This document shows positions 10,401 through 23,913 of a stretch of DNA of 64,000 bases, one piece after another (position 1 is the stretch's first letter; each line of letters starts with the position of its first letter). Position numbers and translations under genes: made by a program. The notes beneath the pieces were generated by a model. The model was not told where the DNA came from, did not search any database, and saw only the letters and a list, made by a program, of their open reading frames with translations. Source of the DNA: Pterobdella sp. o SKG-2022. Lineage: Eukaryota > Annelida > Clitellata > Hirudinida > Piscicolidae. The stretch lies in NCBI GenBank assembly GCA_964035795.1, contig OZ038325.1, forward strand, positions 9,422,875-9,486,874, read 5' to 3'.

Positions 10401-13400
10401 TAAATAAACGCCCTTCAAAAACTATTTTTTATGCAGTTTTTTTGCAGCATATTTCATTGAACTGTCCTTTCAAATGTTGTATTGAGTCGAAGCCATTAAT
10501 CAAATGCACTTTTAATCAAACGCAGCTCAATTTCACATTTCCATTATTGTCTTCAAATGTAGTTTTTTCGTGTTTTCTATTAGACATTTTTAAATAATGC
10601 TTTCAACGAAAAACCCACACAATTTTCAACTTTATCAAAATTTTTTTCCCTAACTTTTAAAGCTTTCTTATTGATCAATAAATATTCATTTAAATTTTAT
10701 TTTTTCACAAAAAATCAAAGATTATAAATAAATTCAAAAACTTTCTGCAAAATCACCTAATTTATTTTTGTTCATCGGTGAAACTCGACGATGTTGCTTA
10801 TTTGGAAGTTGATATTTACGTCAAGACTTGCGAAATGGATGGATGAGGCATGATTGAAAAGCAGCTACCTTTGTAGTATTGATAAGTTCCAACACACTCC
10901 CATGCCGAATCTAAAATTAGAGGCACCAAAAAATTGTTTTATTTAGAAATACTTTTCGTTTGAAAATTTTAGGAAATGTCTAGTTGAAAAAAAATGGGTG
11001 CAAGTCAAATGGCAAAAAAATGCTAAAAATGTTTTTCAAGTCTGAAAACTATAAATAACAAGCCTTAATGCCATAAAAATGGAGAAAAAGGAAAAATACT
11101 GAAGTTTAACAAAAAAACAATCAAACGAAGATTAATACTCATTTTTTTATTTTACTTCCAAATTTTCCATTAATTTCTTCAGATTCATCTTCATGAATAT
11201 TTTGGTTTTCCTTTCATTTTTAGTTCACTCGTTCAAAATAACATCTTAATTCTATTATTGTCCCTATTTCCTTTGTTGCTTAGTAACTTATATCCTCTAC
11301 AACTTCCGGAAACATAAAAACCGACAAGATGAACGCTGTATTTACATTAAACATCGTCATAAAAAAAAAACGATCCTGGCGTCGTCAAGACGTATTCTCG
11401 CTTCCTGCAACTTTTCCCGTCTTATTTGCAGTGTGAGTTGTCTTGCAAAAAGCATCATAAACTTTTTTGCGCAGCTTTTTCGTTCTTGATAAATGTTATA
11501 CCTAATGACTTATGTTCTCAGTTTTTCCCAGATAAAATTTTTTCCTATATTTTTATGACATCATGTGAGAAAAAAAAACGAAAATATTTGGAGGCTTTTG
11601 TGGGAAATTATAAAATGCTTGGTTGTTTGGTTATAAGATCATAATGGTGTGATTGAAGAGGGTGCTTAGATGTTATAAAACTTGTACTAAACTTAAAAAG
11701 TGAAAAATAACTAACATCAGGGAAAAGAAAAATTTTCAAGTATTTTGAACAGTTTTATAAATAGTTTTCGTTCGAGGGATTATTTTGAAAAGTTTAATTG
11801 GGCGCTAAATAAATTTGTCATTTTGAAAACTTTTATCTTGTAAGAAATGATGAAAAAGTTGTGCGTGACGATGTTACACTTGTATGGTGAATTTTTTCAC
11901 TTTATGAATAAAAGTTATTATTGCTCTGTATTTTTCATGACTTTTCTCTGGATAGTTTACTGCATTATTCCAAATAATAAATTAATTAATATGAAATAAT
12001 TAAAATGAATTCTAAAAATAAAGAACTATCTGAATTTATGATTTTTTTGAAAAAACTTTTGCATTATTCAAGAATTTTTTTGTTTTCCAAATAAATCAAA
12101 TTATAGTTTAGCATAAAACAAAATTTTTCTTTTGCAATCACTGTTTTTATGAGTATTATTTGCTCAAAATAGTTTGATTTTTGTGAAAAATTACAACATT
12201 TTTAGAATTTTGAGTTAAATTTTAAAAAATAAAATATTTTTGCTTGTTTGTAAATCTACTGCATGATTTATAGGGATAAGGTTAAAAAGCAGAAACAGAA
12301 ATGTGGAAACATTGATTTCAAATAAATAAAATGGTAACTACTGCAGTTTTCATTTCCTTTTAAATTTTCACTTTCCTAATTTTTGGAGTGTTTATGTCTT
12401 TCATATATTTTTTTGATCAGAGGTTTTGCTTTTGAGCGGATTTTACAGAAACCACCATTGTATATTTGCAGTTTAATTTTTTCTCTAATTTGCTTTTTAT
12501 TTTCAGTTTTGTCATGACAACTTTTATTTCTATAAATAAATTAAAAACTGAGAAAAATATTCATCTCTTTGAATATTGACAAAAACTTTTGAAAAAATAC
12601 TTCCATTATTGTAAATGTCTTATATGCTTTGATTAATCTTGCTATGATTATCTAGAAACCACAAAACAACTATTCTGTATACTCAGTATTTCATTTCAGA
12701 TCTTTTGATCATAGTTGCACACTCTTGGTTCAGCTTTTTAAAAAAATTACAGTGATAATCACAGTCTACAAGTTCAAAATTATGTGTGAAACCATCTTAC
12801 TGTAGTGCATATGATTATTATGCTTTCACTAATGTTTTTTTTTTGACTATTTCATCTTCAAAATTTTATTCATTCCATGCTTCAACTTACTTATAAGTTT
12901 TAATTCGATTCATTAATAATATACCTTAGAAGGTCTTTAAGTTCAGAAAAATATTGTTCATTAGACGAATTCTCCATTTTTTCTTAGACCACAGCTTCTA
13001 CGTAGACTCTCTTATAACTTCTATGAATGCTGCTAATATTATTTTAACAATTAACTAACTAATTTTATAGTAGTTCATATATCTTAAAAGTAAAGATCCA
13101 GTTTGGCATTAAGTTTGAAACTACAGCTTAAATTGCTTTCGAGCCATTTCTAATTCGTAAATTGATTGGTCGAATCGATAACACGTGATTTTCCGGTATG
13201 TAGATTGGAAAAAAAAACAGAATTTTTTATTTTTTTAATAATTGAAAACGATTAATTCAAAATATTTGATTTTAAAAAAATTTTTGAAAATAAGAATTGG
13301 TATTTTAAAATATATCTTCAGCTTAGTAATTGTCATTAAGCTTTTTGAAGATGAGAACCTATATAAGTTATAAGGAGTTTACACAGAACATAATAAAAAC

Positions 13401-16400
13401 ATTCAGTTTTTTTTGATTCTTTAATTAATTTATTTTTTTGAAAAAAATTTTTTTAATCGCGTTTAGCTGCTCAAACAAATAGAAAACATAACTCAAGTTT
13501 AGGGAAAGAATTGCCTCGAAATGATATTCATATCTTATAACAAAAACAAAGCGAATAATTTATTTGTGGAAAAACTTCGCAAAGTTCAAGTTTTTATCAA
13601 AAGGTCACCTTCCAATGGCATTCTCATAAATTTTTTTTTGAAGTTGGATGAGACAAAATTTTAAATAGTGAAGGCCTCAAAGTTTTTGAAGTTGAGATGT
13701 GATTAATGACTTCATTTTTCCAGTTTTGATCTTGTTAAATTTGTAGAAAAACCCAAGAACATATTCTTTCATGACTAAAAAATAAAATACTGAAAAAACT
13801 AAAAAATGTCATTTTAATACTTAAGATAATTCAATACGAAAAATGTAATTGGTATTAATTAGCTAGATCAAAGAACATTTAAGACTACAGTCCATAATGG
13901 CGAATGATGGATGAATGACAGAAGTTGAAAGATCGATAAGTTAAGGATTATTGAGTTGATCAGAAAAGAGAATAATAATAAAGGAACATAGATAGGTGCT
14001 AATGAATATTCATCAATGCAATTTCAAGTTTACAGAAACTTTAAAGCATAAAATCGATCTTTGAGAAAATTTTGTAAAATTCATTTATTTAGCAAGTAGT
14101 GGTGGGGAAGTCAAATATGACCAAGTGAAGTTTGGCATGCGTTTGTTTTTGATGTATTTTCTCATAAGGAAATCATGCGAGCAAAAGATAGTCCCACTAA
14201 GCAACATTTAATCCGATTACCATGTTAATTAAAAAATAGATCCTTTGGTCGGCTCAACTAGAAATAAATATCTTCTTATCTAAATTAATTTTTTCATCCA
14301 TAAAGAGAATTATCAAAAAAAATGTTCGATTTCATTTGTGTCTCAGCCGAAAGTTGATCCGAGTACCTTTGGGTCAAAACTTTCACAACGGTGACTCGTT
14401 TATTTAATAAGCATTATTTTTTATTATCATATTCAGCGCTTTTGGTATGCGCTTGCAAATGTCAATCTATTTCCTTAATTCATAAAAAGAAAGCTCCAAT
14501 ATTTCATCGTGAAATAAAAACTAAGAAATTTATATTCACTTTTAAATAGCTTCCAAGTTCTCAAAAAAAAACTTAAAAACGTGACTTTTACTACCAACCA
14601 ACGGAAAATTTTTGAAAAGTAGCATCATTTCAAATAGAAAACCACATAATTTAATAGATGGAATTATTTTAAAATATTTCTCCAATATTTTGGAATCACA
14701 CATTGATAGGCAAAAAGAATAAACTTAAGTAAAATAAATAACTTCAAGCCATTTTACAATATCTTCTTCAATAGAAAAATACTACAATTGTGACTAAAAT
14801 GCATTTTTTATGTTCCCAAAAGAAGTTTAAATTTATTATAATTCTGTTTCTACAAGTATTTTTTTGTCAAATAGAACTAATGTAAAAAGCAATTTGAAAC
14901 AAGTGGAAGACAAGACAACCACATCAATGAAGCAGCAGGAAACTTAAGTTCCCAAAAATCCATTAAACCTTTAATGATTTGAGATCAGGCATGAATGCAT
15001 GGGGCTTGAGTGAAAGAGGAATAAAGTTCACAAATGTAGCGTAAGATTGAAATTCAAGAAAAATGTTTGTGAGAATAATAATAATAATTAAGTAAAATAA
15101 AAACAATTTTAAATGAAAATAACGAGAATAAAAGTGAAAATAGAAAAAAATTTTGAGCAAGACATAAGTAAAATTGATGCCAATAATAAAGAAAGTGACA
15201 GAAATATGCAAACATAATATATAGAGTTATTCATAATTTTCATCATTAAAATTATTTTCTTCTTCATCATCATCCTTTCACTTCCGTTTTGGAACGTTTG
15301 TTTAGTTTTAAAAAAAAAAAGCATTTGAAAATCTACATTAAAAACGGTTACATCAACTGATAACCAAAACGAACACCAATGGTGGAGATTAACATACTCT
15401 AGACATCAACAAAGCGCAACAATAAGAGTTATAGAAACAAACCAGGTTATCGTTTATAACTTTCTCTTCAAGAAATTTATATAACGCTTTGTTTATACAG
15501 GGTTGTAAATTTGTATAACGCTCATTTTCCATAGATTAAATAATCTATTTTTGAAATGGCAACCCAAAAATGGAGTTTTTTGATTACTGTTTCGATGCTT
15601 TGGCATCTAAGGCATGCGTCTTCCAGGAGTCCATCTATCACAATCATTTCCCTTAAAACATATTTTTTTGAAATTATTTATATAAGCCTTTGGTCTTATT
15701 TCCTTTTTATAATAATTTTTTCCGTCTCAATTTTTCAAACCATCTGCCCAATAATCTCACTTTTTTGCGTAAGAAGCAATTTCAAAATTTAGCCATTAAC
15801 CCCAAAAGGTTTTTAATAATCTAGCTAGGTCGAAATTTGAGTCTTTGAAATTTATGGACATTTTTGAAGAAGTAAAAATTTTTCTACGAGGTTATTTAAA
15901 TTTTTATTTGCAAGTTCACCCTCCATAAAATACATTTTAGTTTCCACCCTTTTAGTTCCATATTTGTTTAGTGAACCAAGATCTTTAAGTATATTCCTAT
16001 TTTTATTATTTTTCCAATATTTCAAAAAAGTAGTTGAAAGTGTTATATAAGAGACACAATATCCTCTTCAAAAAAGTACTTTCATCATGGCATGCAAGCA
16101 CAAACATACAAAGTTATTCTTGAAGCTGACATGTTTGCGAGGAAAGATACACAAGATACAGTTAGAGTTCTCACCCAGTGAAAGTTTGTTTGAAAAATTT
16201 TTAATAATTTTTCAAAAAAAAAATTAAAAATATTTTCCTGATAAAAATATTTTATTCCTCCCATAGAACCTCTCAACAGCAGCTTTTATGGTCGAAGGGA
16301 GAGCAACACGACAAAACATGGTGTTAACTAAAGCGAGACCTTAGTTTTCAGGTTTAAATGTGATTCAATCCAAACAATTAATCGAATGAAAAGGCAAATA

Positions 16401-19282
16401 TCGGCAGACCCAACAAAAAGCATTTCACGAATCATTTCTTCATGGTATGTAGGGATCTATTAATGATCAAAATGTACCTCCCAATTAATGAATACATAAC
16501 AGGAACCAATGTTTGTGCTCGATTGATGAATACGTATAGAGAAATAATAGCTGTTATCTGATGCTTTTATGCCCACAAGACATAACAGATGAGTAATATC
16601 TATTCCTCTAGCATAGGCACGATTTTAAAAGCATTTATTTTTATTCACATAAATTTTTAAAAGTTCCAAAATGTAGGTTTGAATGAAGATTTATTTAGGA
16701 GACTTGTTGCAATCCATTGTTATGTCTATTGGGTGGGTCCAAAATATTACAACTGCCACTCAGGAAGCCGCTGTGTTTCTTCAGCTTTTATCAGAAGTAA
16801 ACAAGCTTTATTTGAATTCCATTGAAAGTTCACACAAATTTTTTAAAATAAAATAATGATTATTATTTTTATTCTTTTATTTTTTTTAGATATATATACT
16901 GATATAATAAACATTTAAAATTATAAACTATTTGACAATAGTCTAATTATAAAATAATTTTTTGAATTTATTTGCTTTTAAATAATTTTATCGGTAGATA
17001 AAAGTTATCCATAAATGCACATATATGTAGCTTCAGCATCGAGTAGAATTCAATGAAATAGCTCATCACACATAGCATTAATATATTTTACTATTCTCAT
17101 CATATTATCATCTTTTTTTTATGATCTTTGATTTCACTTTTTATTATCTCAACCTGTTTCCGTATTTGCCTAGCATCGAATCCTACCACTGTTTTACAAG
17201 AGTTTTATTCAAGCCGTATTAATTTTCACTTTCTTTTTTGCATTTGAAAGTATACAAGTTTTATTGCATTTAAGCCCGAAAATTACTTCAAAACTTCACT
17301 TTATTTGCTAACCAATTGTTTAGGGCTATATAAATTTTTTTTCAAAAAATAAAAATTCTTAGATTTACTTTTAAATTTTTTTTACACAATTTCACTATTG
17401 ATTGACTTGAATTAAAGTAATTTAAAGAATTTTGTAATTCATTTTAACTATTAATAATTTATATTGCGCTAGATAAACAAATATTATAGTTTTTATTTCC
17501 CTTGTACTTATTTTCAATCAAATTTTTTCAATCAGCAAAAGTTACCTGTAGTTTAATGGAGCATACAGATCTCAAATATAGGATTTTGCATCAAGACAAA
17601 GCTTCAATTGTGTTTAATTTAAATTTTTCATGACAAAATCGTTCCCTAAGTTTTTTATACATTTATATATGAATGAATTGTCAATTCATTTATTTATTAA
17701 ACAAACAATTTCCATCAATTCCCAACAAATATATTTAATTTAAATTTTTTTTAAGTTTAAACCGCCATTTCTTTTCAATAAATTAATTATTTTTCAAATA
17801 ATTTCATCAAAACAACCAGAATGACAATTCTAGCTTCTCTTTTATATCTTCATTCACATCCTTTATACTCACATACACTTTGTTTTTATACACATCACCA
17901 TATTATATCTATATATATTATTTTCAGATTGGAATTTATATATATATATATATATCTATATATTTTTTTTTTTATTTATATATACTTTATTTTATATAGT
18001 GAGAAAAAAAAAATATATTATTTCAAACCACGAAGCTTTTCGCAAGTCTAAATGATATTATGACTAATTTTATGAATATATATTTATTTATATAAAAACT
18101 TTTCACACAATGTATTTTTCATACGCATCATATTTTTTGTTAATTTTCTTTTCAGACAATAAGAGCCATTTTCATATGTGTTTTCAGCAATTTAAAGAAT
18201 TTTCATTAAGTTTTATCGCTTTTTTCAATAAATCAATTGTTTGGATTCTTATATTTTACCTCTACTTGTGCTTCACTTTGGGTATGACTCAAAATGTATA
18301 TATAGAGTCTTATCACTCAACTTTAAGTTCTCGGTGATTTTTTGAATGGAAGAGCTTCATTAAAGCCATATTTAACACATGAGTTCGAAAATATGATCAA
18401 CGATTTGTTTTATGAATGCAACTTTTTTATACATCTTAAGACACTTTGTGGATAAAAAGCTTAGAAATTTTTGATGGGCGGTTTATTGGTGGTTGTACAG
18501 CTTAGATTGAAGTTATTCGAGAAAAAATTTGTCAATTGTGGAAAAAAAACCAAAAAATTGTATTTAAGAGCACTTCACAAATCTTTTTGTACAATTAATT
18601 CACATTATCGAGTAATTGATTGTTAATTTGATGTAATTTTACAAAAGAATTTTGGAAAAGTTTCATTTGAAAGAAAAAAATGTTCTTTGAAAAAAGTGCT
18701 AGATGTTTTTAAGGATAGGATTTCAAAAAAAAAGCCTTTAAATAAGTAAGGACTAGAGGTTTTTACACTAATTAAAAATTATATCTCGTTTTGCTAAAAA
18801 CTTGCTCAAAACTGTTATATTACAATTTTGATAAATAAAAAACGGTAGAAATATGACGTAACAAAATGAAATAAACTTAGTTGTGTCAGTTTTCATTATT
18901 TTTATAAAAATATAAATCTCGTTTGAATATTAAGCTAGTTCATATTTGAAAAATTCAAAATTTAGAAGTATCCATAAGTTTTGAATAAAAATTGTTCGAA
19001 ATAATTTTATTAATTTTTTCATTAAAAATAATAAATTTGACAACTTTTGAAAAGTCTAATTATTTCAACGTCTCTTTCAAAGGTGCCTTTAGTTCAACCT
19101 GCGTTAATCTACCATTATTATGAAGACTCCGCTTGCCAGAGTAGCAAATTATCAAATTTGCTTTATAAAATAAATGTTTTTTTAAAGTTTAAAAAAGTTT
19201 GAATGTTTTTTTGAATATAATTTATCATAAAATACTTTTGAAAGCTGTATCGAAACACAAATCGGCAATGATTAGTAGGCTT
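10401..19282. other. Long gene-poor AT-rich region
   Basis: I found no exon with supporting motif or splice structure on either strand. Features are limited to homopolymer and TA-rich runs, for example a TA tract at about 17938-17955, and a half-copy of the GAAGCTTTTCG foldback motif at about 18015-18045. The end of this block should hold the zinc-finger gene's promoter and 5' untranslated region. Confidence 0.45.
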
Positions 19283-19312
19283 ATGGCCTGCTACTTATGC
19301 CACAATGACTGA
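19283..19312 (+). promoter_or_regulatory. Two short upstream ORFs overlapping the zinc-finger start
   Basis: An ATG at 19283 opens a 9-codon frame (MACYLCHND) that stops at 19310-19312, past the main ATG at 19305. A second ATG at 19297 opens a 3-codon frame whose TGA overlaps the main start as ATGA. The main ATG has A at -3. If the transcript leader includes these bases, translation of the zinc-finger protein could be damped. The transcription start is unknown. Confidence 0.4.
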
Positions 19313-22300
19313 GTTACTTGGAGGCAACAATGTCGATTTGAGCAACTCTTTAGCTACTGATTTAGTTCATAAAACAGACTTTGTTATAAAAACTGATGAA
19401 CCTACCAACTCATTCACAGAAGAGCAAACGCATAACAATATAAATAATTTTTCTGGTAATTCAAACGACTATCTGAAGAACAACAATAGAGTGTATAACA
19501 TTTCATCAAAAAATAGCATTAATTCTCAAAATTTGAACTGTCCAGAATGCTCAAAGCCTTGTTCTAGTTTTGTATTGACATCTTCAGCTGCAAGTAATTT
19601 CATGGAAGCCAATTGTTATAATTGTGGAGTTTGTTACACACGTTTCAATGCTTTGACTGAGTTGGAAGCACATGCTGCATCAAAGGTCAGTTATTTTTGT
19701 TGTATTTGCCAAGCAGGTTTCCATTGTAGGGAGAAATATGAAAGTCACATCCGAGAGCACAAAAGTATAAACCAACCACACAAAATAATTCAACAAACTT
19801 CTATGAATAACTCTTCAAATGAAGATCTTTGTGATCTTAAAAATTCCCAGGGCTTCCAAGTGGAGACTTTGAATGTCTCACAAACCACTACATCTTCATA
19901 CCTTACATCTCTCACTTCTGAAAATGCTCAGTCCACCCAACTCACTAGTTTCTCTGATCTTACAAAACTTCAACAACAAAATTCATTTTCAAATAATGAT
20001 CAAAATTTTAATTTTCAAAATCAAGATGCTATTTTGAATGACAACAATATGCAAGCAAATAACAACATTCAAGTAGAGAATAAAAATGTCTTATCAACAT
20101 ACTCATTACAACAAATCCCCCAACAACAACAATCTCTAAACAACAATATACAAAACCAACAAAATATTCTGCAGTTCCAAACATTAGAGAATCAACAACA
20201 AACATCTCAACTCCAACAACAATCAGATTCACAAATAATATGTACATTGTGTGGCAAGATTTTTAAAAACAAAATCACATTAGCCAAGCATGCTCGTAGT
20301 GTACACAAGGTTGAAGGAGGAGCAGGTGCAGATTTTCTTGACTTTCTCTCATCTTCCATGACTGCAGTCACCACACAACAAACCTCGCCTAACTCTGCTG
20401 TTCCTGGTATGGATAAAATCAACCTCCTTGAGAACTCAAATCTTGGAGAAGCTGTTTTTAGCACTGTCTCACGAGAACAAGTTTCAAATTTAGTCGACGA
20501 TATGAATGGAGGACAAAAATCAAACTCACCAGGAAAAAAAAAGAGAAGAAAAGGTGTGGTAGATTTGTCTACATTGCCTAGGTACAGAACAAGTCGAGTT
20601 AAATATGTTTGTGAAGTGTGTGATAAAGAATTCATTGACAAAATGAAGCATAGAGTACACTTGCGCACGCACACTGGAGAGAAACCTTTTGCTTGTGAGA
20701 TCTGCTCCAAGAGATTCAACACTCGCTCTCAAGTTAATCGACATCATCTGCACATCCATGAGCTTGAAGGCAAACCTCGAAATCGTCAGTTTAAAAACCA
20801 GCTTGCATCTACTAGTCAGGCAGTAGGTGGTGGTTCAGAAGTGAAAACTTGTCAAAATGAAGCTGTTATGCAACAAAACATTGATTTGAAGAATGCCACT
20901 TTGAATAACTCTACCATCAATAATAATGTGTCACTCAATGAAAATAATAATCTCAATGATGACAATGCTTTTGGTAGTAATATTCAATTGAATAATGTCA
21001 AAAACAACCACAATGCAACTCTTAACAGCACCTTGGACCTTAAAAACATATCCATGCAGTTCAGCAATGAAAATGACACAGAGAACATGCAACAGCAACT
21101 ATCATCAACCTCCTCACCAGACAAAAGCCTCAATACAAGCACAGAAGCTACCAGCCTTGATCCATTGTCAAATTCCATTGTGTACTGCTCCAAGACAGGT
21201 CAGCCTGTGGAAATGAATGAATCAGGTGCATCTGTACACAGAAGGAAAAGAGGATTACATCGCATATATTTCTGTCCCGTGTGTGCCAAGCCCTTCAGGG
21301 ATAAGGTCAAACATGCTGTCCACCTACGTACACACACAGGGGAAAAGCCCCATGCCTGCATCATCTGTGACAAGCACTTCAACACCCGATCCCAAGTCAA
21401 CCGACATATGTCTGTACATAAGATGGTCTTCCATATGAATATATCAGAAAATGGATCAGAATTGGTTGAAGGAGGAGAGGGAATAAAGGCAGAAATGGCG
21501 GGAAAAGAAGATGATGGCACTCAAGCAGAGGCAAAATCTAGAAAGAAAAGGACTCGGGACTGGATACAACACCACATGTGCAGCTTGTGTGGCCAACATT
21601 TTGCCACTCCTTCTGGTCTTTCTTCTCACACTCGCAGTCGCCACAAAGACCAACTGATCTTCAACCAGCATCTGATCGAAGGCAACACCAACCCAAATAA
21701 CACAAACATTCGAAGTCCCGATGGTATGAAAATTTGTCCTGTATGTGGTAAAGCTTTCAGAACAGCAAACAGTCTTAGGATGCATATGGTTCGACATAGC
21801 ACTGTCAAACCACACAAATGTCCCACATGTGAAAAAAGTTTCATCACCAAGTTTGAGTGTAATCGTTGTGAGCGCAGACATGTAAAAAACAATGAAAAGG
21901 TCAACAACAATGTTAATAAAAACAACATGGCGTCTAATGGAACAACAACACAACCCATGGACAACTTAACAACAACACTCACCACCAGCAATGAAAGCAA
22001 CCAACCCAGTGTAGTTTTAGTTAGCAGTGCTGATGTTAAAGTTATTATTCCATCCCAAAACAACAACACTATCAACTACACCAATAACAACAATACAGCC
22101 ATTTCCAGCAGTTCTGCTGCTACTCAAAAGAATGATATGGTTGTAGTTATGCAAGCAGATTGTCTCAATCGAGATGCCCTTCTCACCAACAACTTCATTG
22201 ATAACAACAACCTTCCAGTCAATCTTTCTAATCAAGATACATGGTTGCCCCACAACTACAACAACAGCAATTCTATGCAACAGCAGCAGCAACAACAACA

Positions 22301-22553
22301 TTTTCTAGTTACCCAATCGCAACAACAACCTTACCAACAACAACAACAGCAACATTCATTGTTGCAACAGTACCATCTACTACAACAAAATGCCTCACAA
22401 ACTTTCCTTCATGATTCGATGCTGCAATCACTCACACAAGACATGTTGTCTCTGCAACAACAACAATTACAACAGCAACAACAACAAATCGTCTTCCAAC
22501 AACAAAATTATCATGACAGCAACAATTCAAAAAGAAGAAGGAAAATCATATAA
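19305..22553 (+). CDS. Poly-Q/N C2H2 zinc-finger protein, single exon
   Basis: A 1082-residue intronless frame for a probable sequence-specific nuclear DNA-binding protein. The N-terminus has a half finger (C107/C110/H123) and a finger at 132-152. Canonical fingers follow at 313-334, 436-456, 464-485, 657-677, 685-705, 759-780 and 811-831. A last finger at 839-859 has Cys855 where the first His belongs. Fingers 436-485 and 657-705 are tandem pairs joined by HTGEKP linkers and nearly copy each other, including the helix residues TRSQVNRH. Basic stretches GKKKRRK (410-416) and KRRRK (1076-1080) are possible nuclear signals. Regions between fingers are Asn/Gln/Ser-rich, with long Gln runs at the C-terminus (991-1067). 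I do not recognise an orthologue. The ATG at 19305 is the first in frame. Confidence 0.9.
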   Translation: MTELLGGNNVDLSNSLATDLVHKTDFVIKTDEPTNSFTEEQTHNNINNFSGNSNDYLKNNNRVYNISSKNSINSQNLNCPECSKPCSSFVLTSSAASNFMEANCYNCGVCYTRFNALTELEAHAASKVSYFCCICQAGFHCREKYESHIREHKSINQPHKIIQQTSMNNSSNEDLCDLKNSQGFQVETLNVSQTTTSSYLTSLTSENAQSTQLTSFSDLTKLQQQNSFSNNDQNFNFQNQDAILNDNNMQANNNIQVENKNVLSTYSLQQIPQQQQSLNNNIQNQQNILQFQTLENQQQTSQLQQQSDSQIICTLCGKIFKNKITLAKHARSVHKVEGGAGADFLDFLSSSMTAVTTQQTSPNSAVPGMDKINLLENSNLGEAVFSTVSREQVSNLVDDMNGGQKSNSPGKKKRRKGVVDLSTLPRYRTSRVKYVCEVCDKEFIDKMKHRVHLRTHTGEKPFACEICSKRFNTRSQVNRHHLHIHELEGKPRNRQFKNQLASTSQAVGGGSEVKTCQNEAVMQQNIDLKNATLNNSTINNNVSLNENNNLNDDNAFGSNIQLNNVKNNHNATLNSTLDLKNISMQFSNENDTENMQQQLSSTSSPDKSLNTSTEATSLDPLSNSIVYCSKTGQPVEMNESGASVHRRKRGLHRIYFCPVCAKPFRDKVKHAVHLRTHTGEKPHACIICDKHFNTRSQVNRHMSVHKMVFHMNISENGSELVEGGEGIKAEMAGKEDDGTQAEAKSRKKRTRDWIQHHMCSLCGQHFATPSGLSSHTRSRHKDQLIFNQHLIEGNTNPNNTNIRSPDGMKICPVCGKAFRTANSLRMHMVRHSTVKPHKCPTCEKSFITKFECNRCERRHVKNNEKVNNNVNKNNMASNGTTTQPMDNLTTTLTTSNESNQPSVVLVSSADVKVIIPSQNNNTINYTNNNNTAISSSSAATQKNDMVVVMQADCLNRDALLTNNFIDNNNLPVNLSNQDTWLPHNYNNSNSMQQQQQQQHFLVTQSQQQPYQQQQQQHSLLQQYHLLQQNASQTFLHDSMLQSLTQDMLSLQQQQLQQQQQQIVFQQQNYHDSNNSKRRRKII

Positions 22554-23913
22554 GAACTGTTAATTTTTTTAATATATTTTTGTAAATAGCGTAATCGGCT
22601 TATTTGTCTTATTAGTCAATGCAAATTAACTGACATCATACCTTTAAATTGTGAAAATAATGGCGATAAAATTTTAGATTCCATGTATATCAAATTTTTT
22701 AATGTTTTTGCTAAGATCTTCCCATTTCCTTGCATAGACATCAAATTTCATCAAAAAAATTTGTAAAGTTCTCTTTGTATGTACTCTTTTTATGCCACTA
22801 TCATTACGTACCAAATTTATTTACTTTGTCTCCAAAAAAATGGCACGATTGATGAGTGATTTATCAGTTATTTTAAATTCTTATGATTTTTGAATTATTC
22901 TTATTTGTTAATATGACCAGAAATTGGAGTCGGTCGGGTGTTGTGCCGAGATCATTGTAAATTGAACCTTTTGTTGTTCCGTTGTTACTGTTTATTATTC
23001 ACAGGGTTTGGAGTGAGAAAGGTAACCATTTTAAATGTTCAATCGTTTGTAGGACATGTACGATTTTTTAGCGAATGTATATGCCAGATTATTTGTGTGG
23101 ATGCTCCGTTCACTTTTTTTCAATGTTTTGTGAAATATTTAGTGAAATTGAGGCTATTTCATCTTAAATAAATTATAAAAATTTCGAATATAAATCAAAA
23201 AAATTTTTTAAAAAAACAAATGAATGGAGTGCTTGTAAACATACCACATTGTTACCTCGACTTCATGCCACCCAGCTTCCTAATTTGTTTACAATACATC
23301 TAAATTTTTTAGAACGGTCTGAAGCATACCAAAAAAGCTTTTAGTCCAAGTAATTAAAGTTTTATCGTCCATGAGGTAAATAAAGTTGCTAAATTTATTT
23401 AGAAAATGAAGCTTAAATTAGTTTTGGGTAAAAATGTTTATTTCCACATACGTGGCTTGTTTATTTCTTCGCTTGTAAATCAGACACGTCTTTTTCCAGA
23501 GTGTTTATTTGTCTCTGAAGATGATCATCTGAGCTCACTCTCTGACGGCCATGTTTAAAGTTTATTTACCTTGTAACGTTCAAACCTCTAATCCATTCAT
23601 ATTAATCATTCAAAGATTTAAGTTATTAGAATACTTATTAATGATTAGGCAAAGATTTGAGTTAGATTACTCATAAATAAATCTATAAAAACCAACTTCC
23701 TTCTCCTCGTACTGCAGTTTCATGGCCAAAGAGTTTCTTGTAACTTGAATTGTGTTTGATATCGTTCGCATGTCGGATCTCAGCTGTTTCGGTGTCGATT
23801 TTTTGGTCCAATTTTTAAATTTGATAAACTATTTTAAATAAATTAATTTTTTATTTTAATATTTAAATATTATTTATAAAATAATATATATTTTCTAAAA
23901 CAACGCTTGAATT
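22554..23913. other. Between convergent zinc-finger and coiled-coil genes
   Basis: No supported exon. A candidate polyadenylation signal AATAAA for the zinc-finger gene lies at 23167-23172, about 610 bases after its stop. The remainder should hold the 3' untranslated region of the minus-strand coiled-coil gene. Confidence 0.4.

Noticed and set aside
20029..22301. Several antisense frames over the zinc-finger gene
   Set aside because: They mirror Gln/Asn codon runs and carry no domains; the sense frame explains the sequence.
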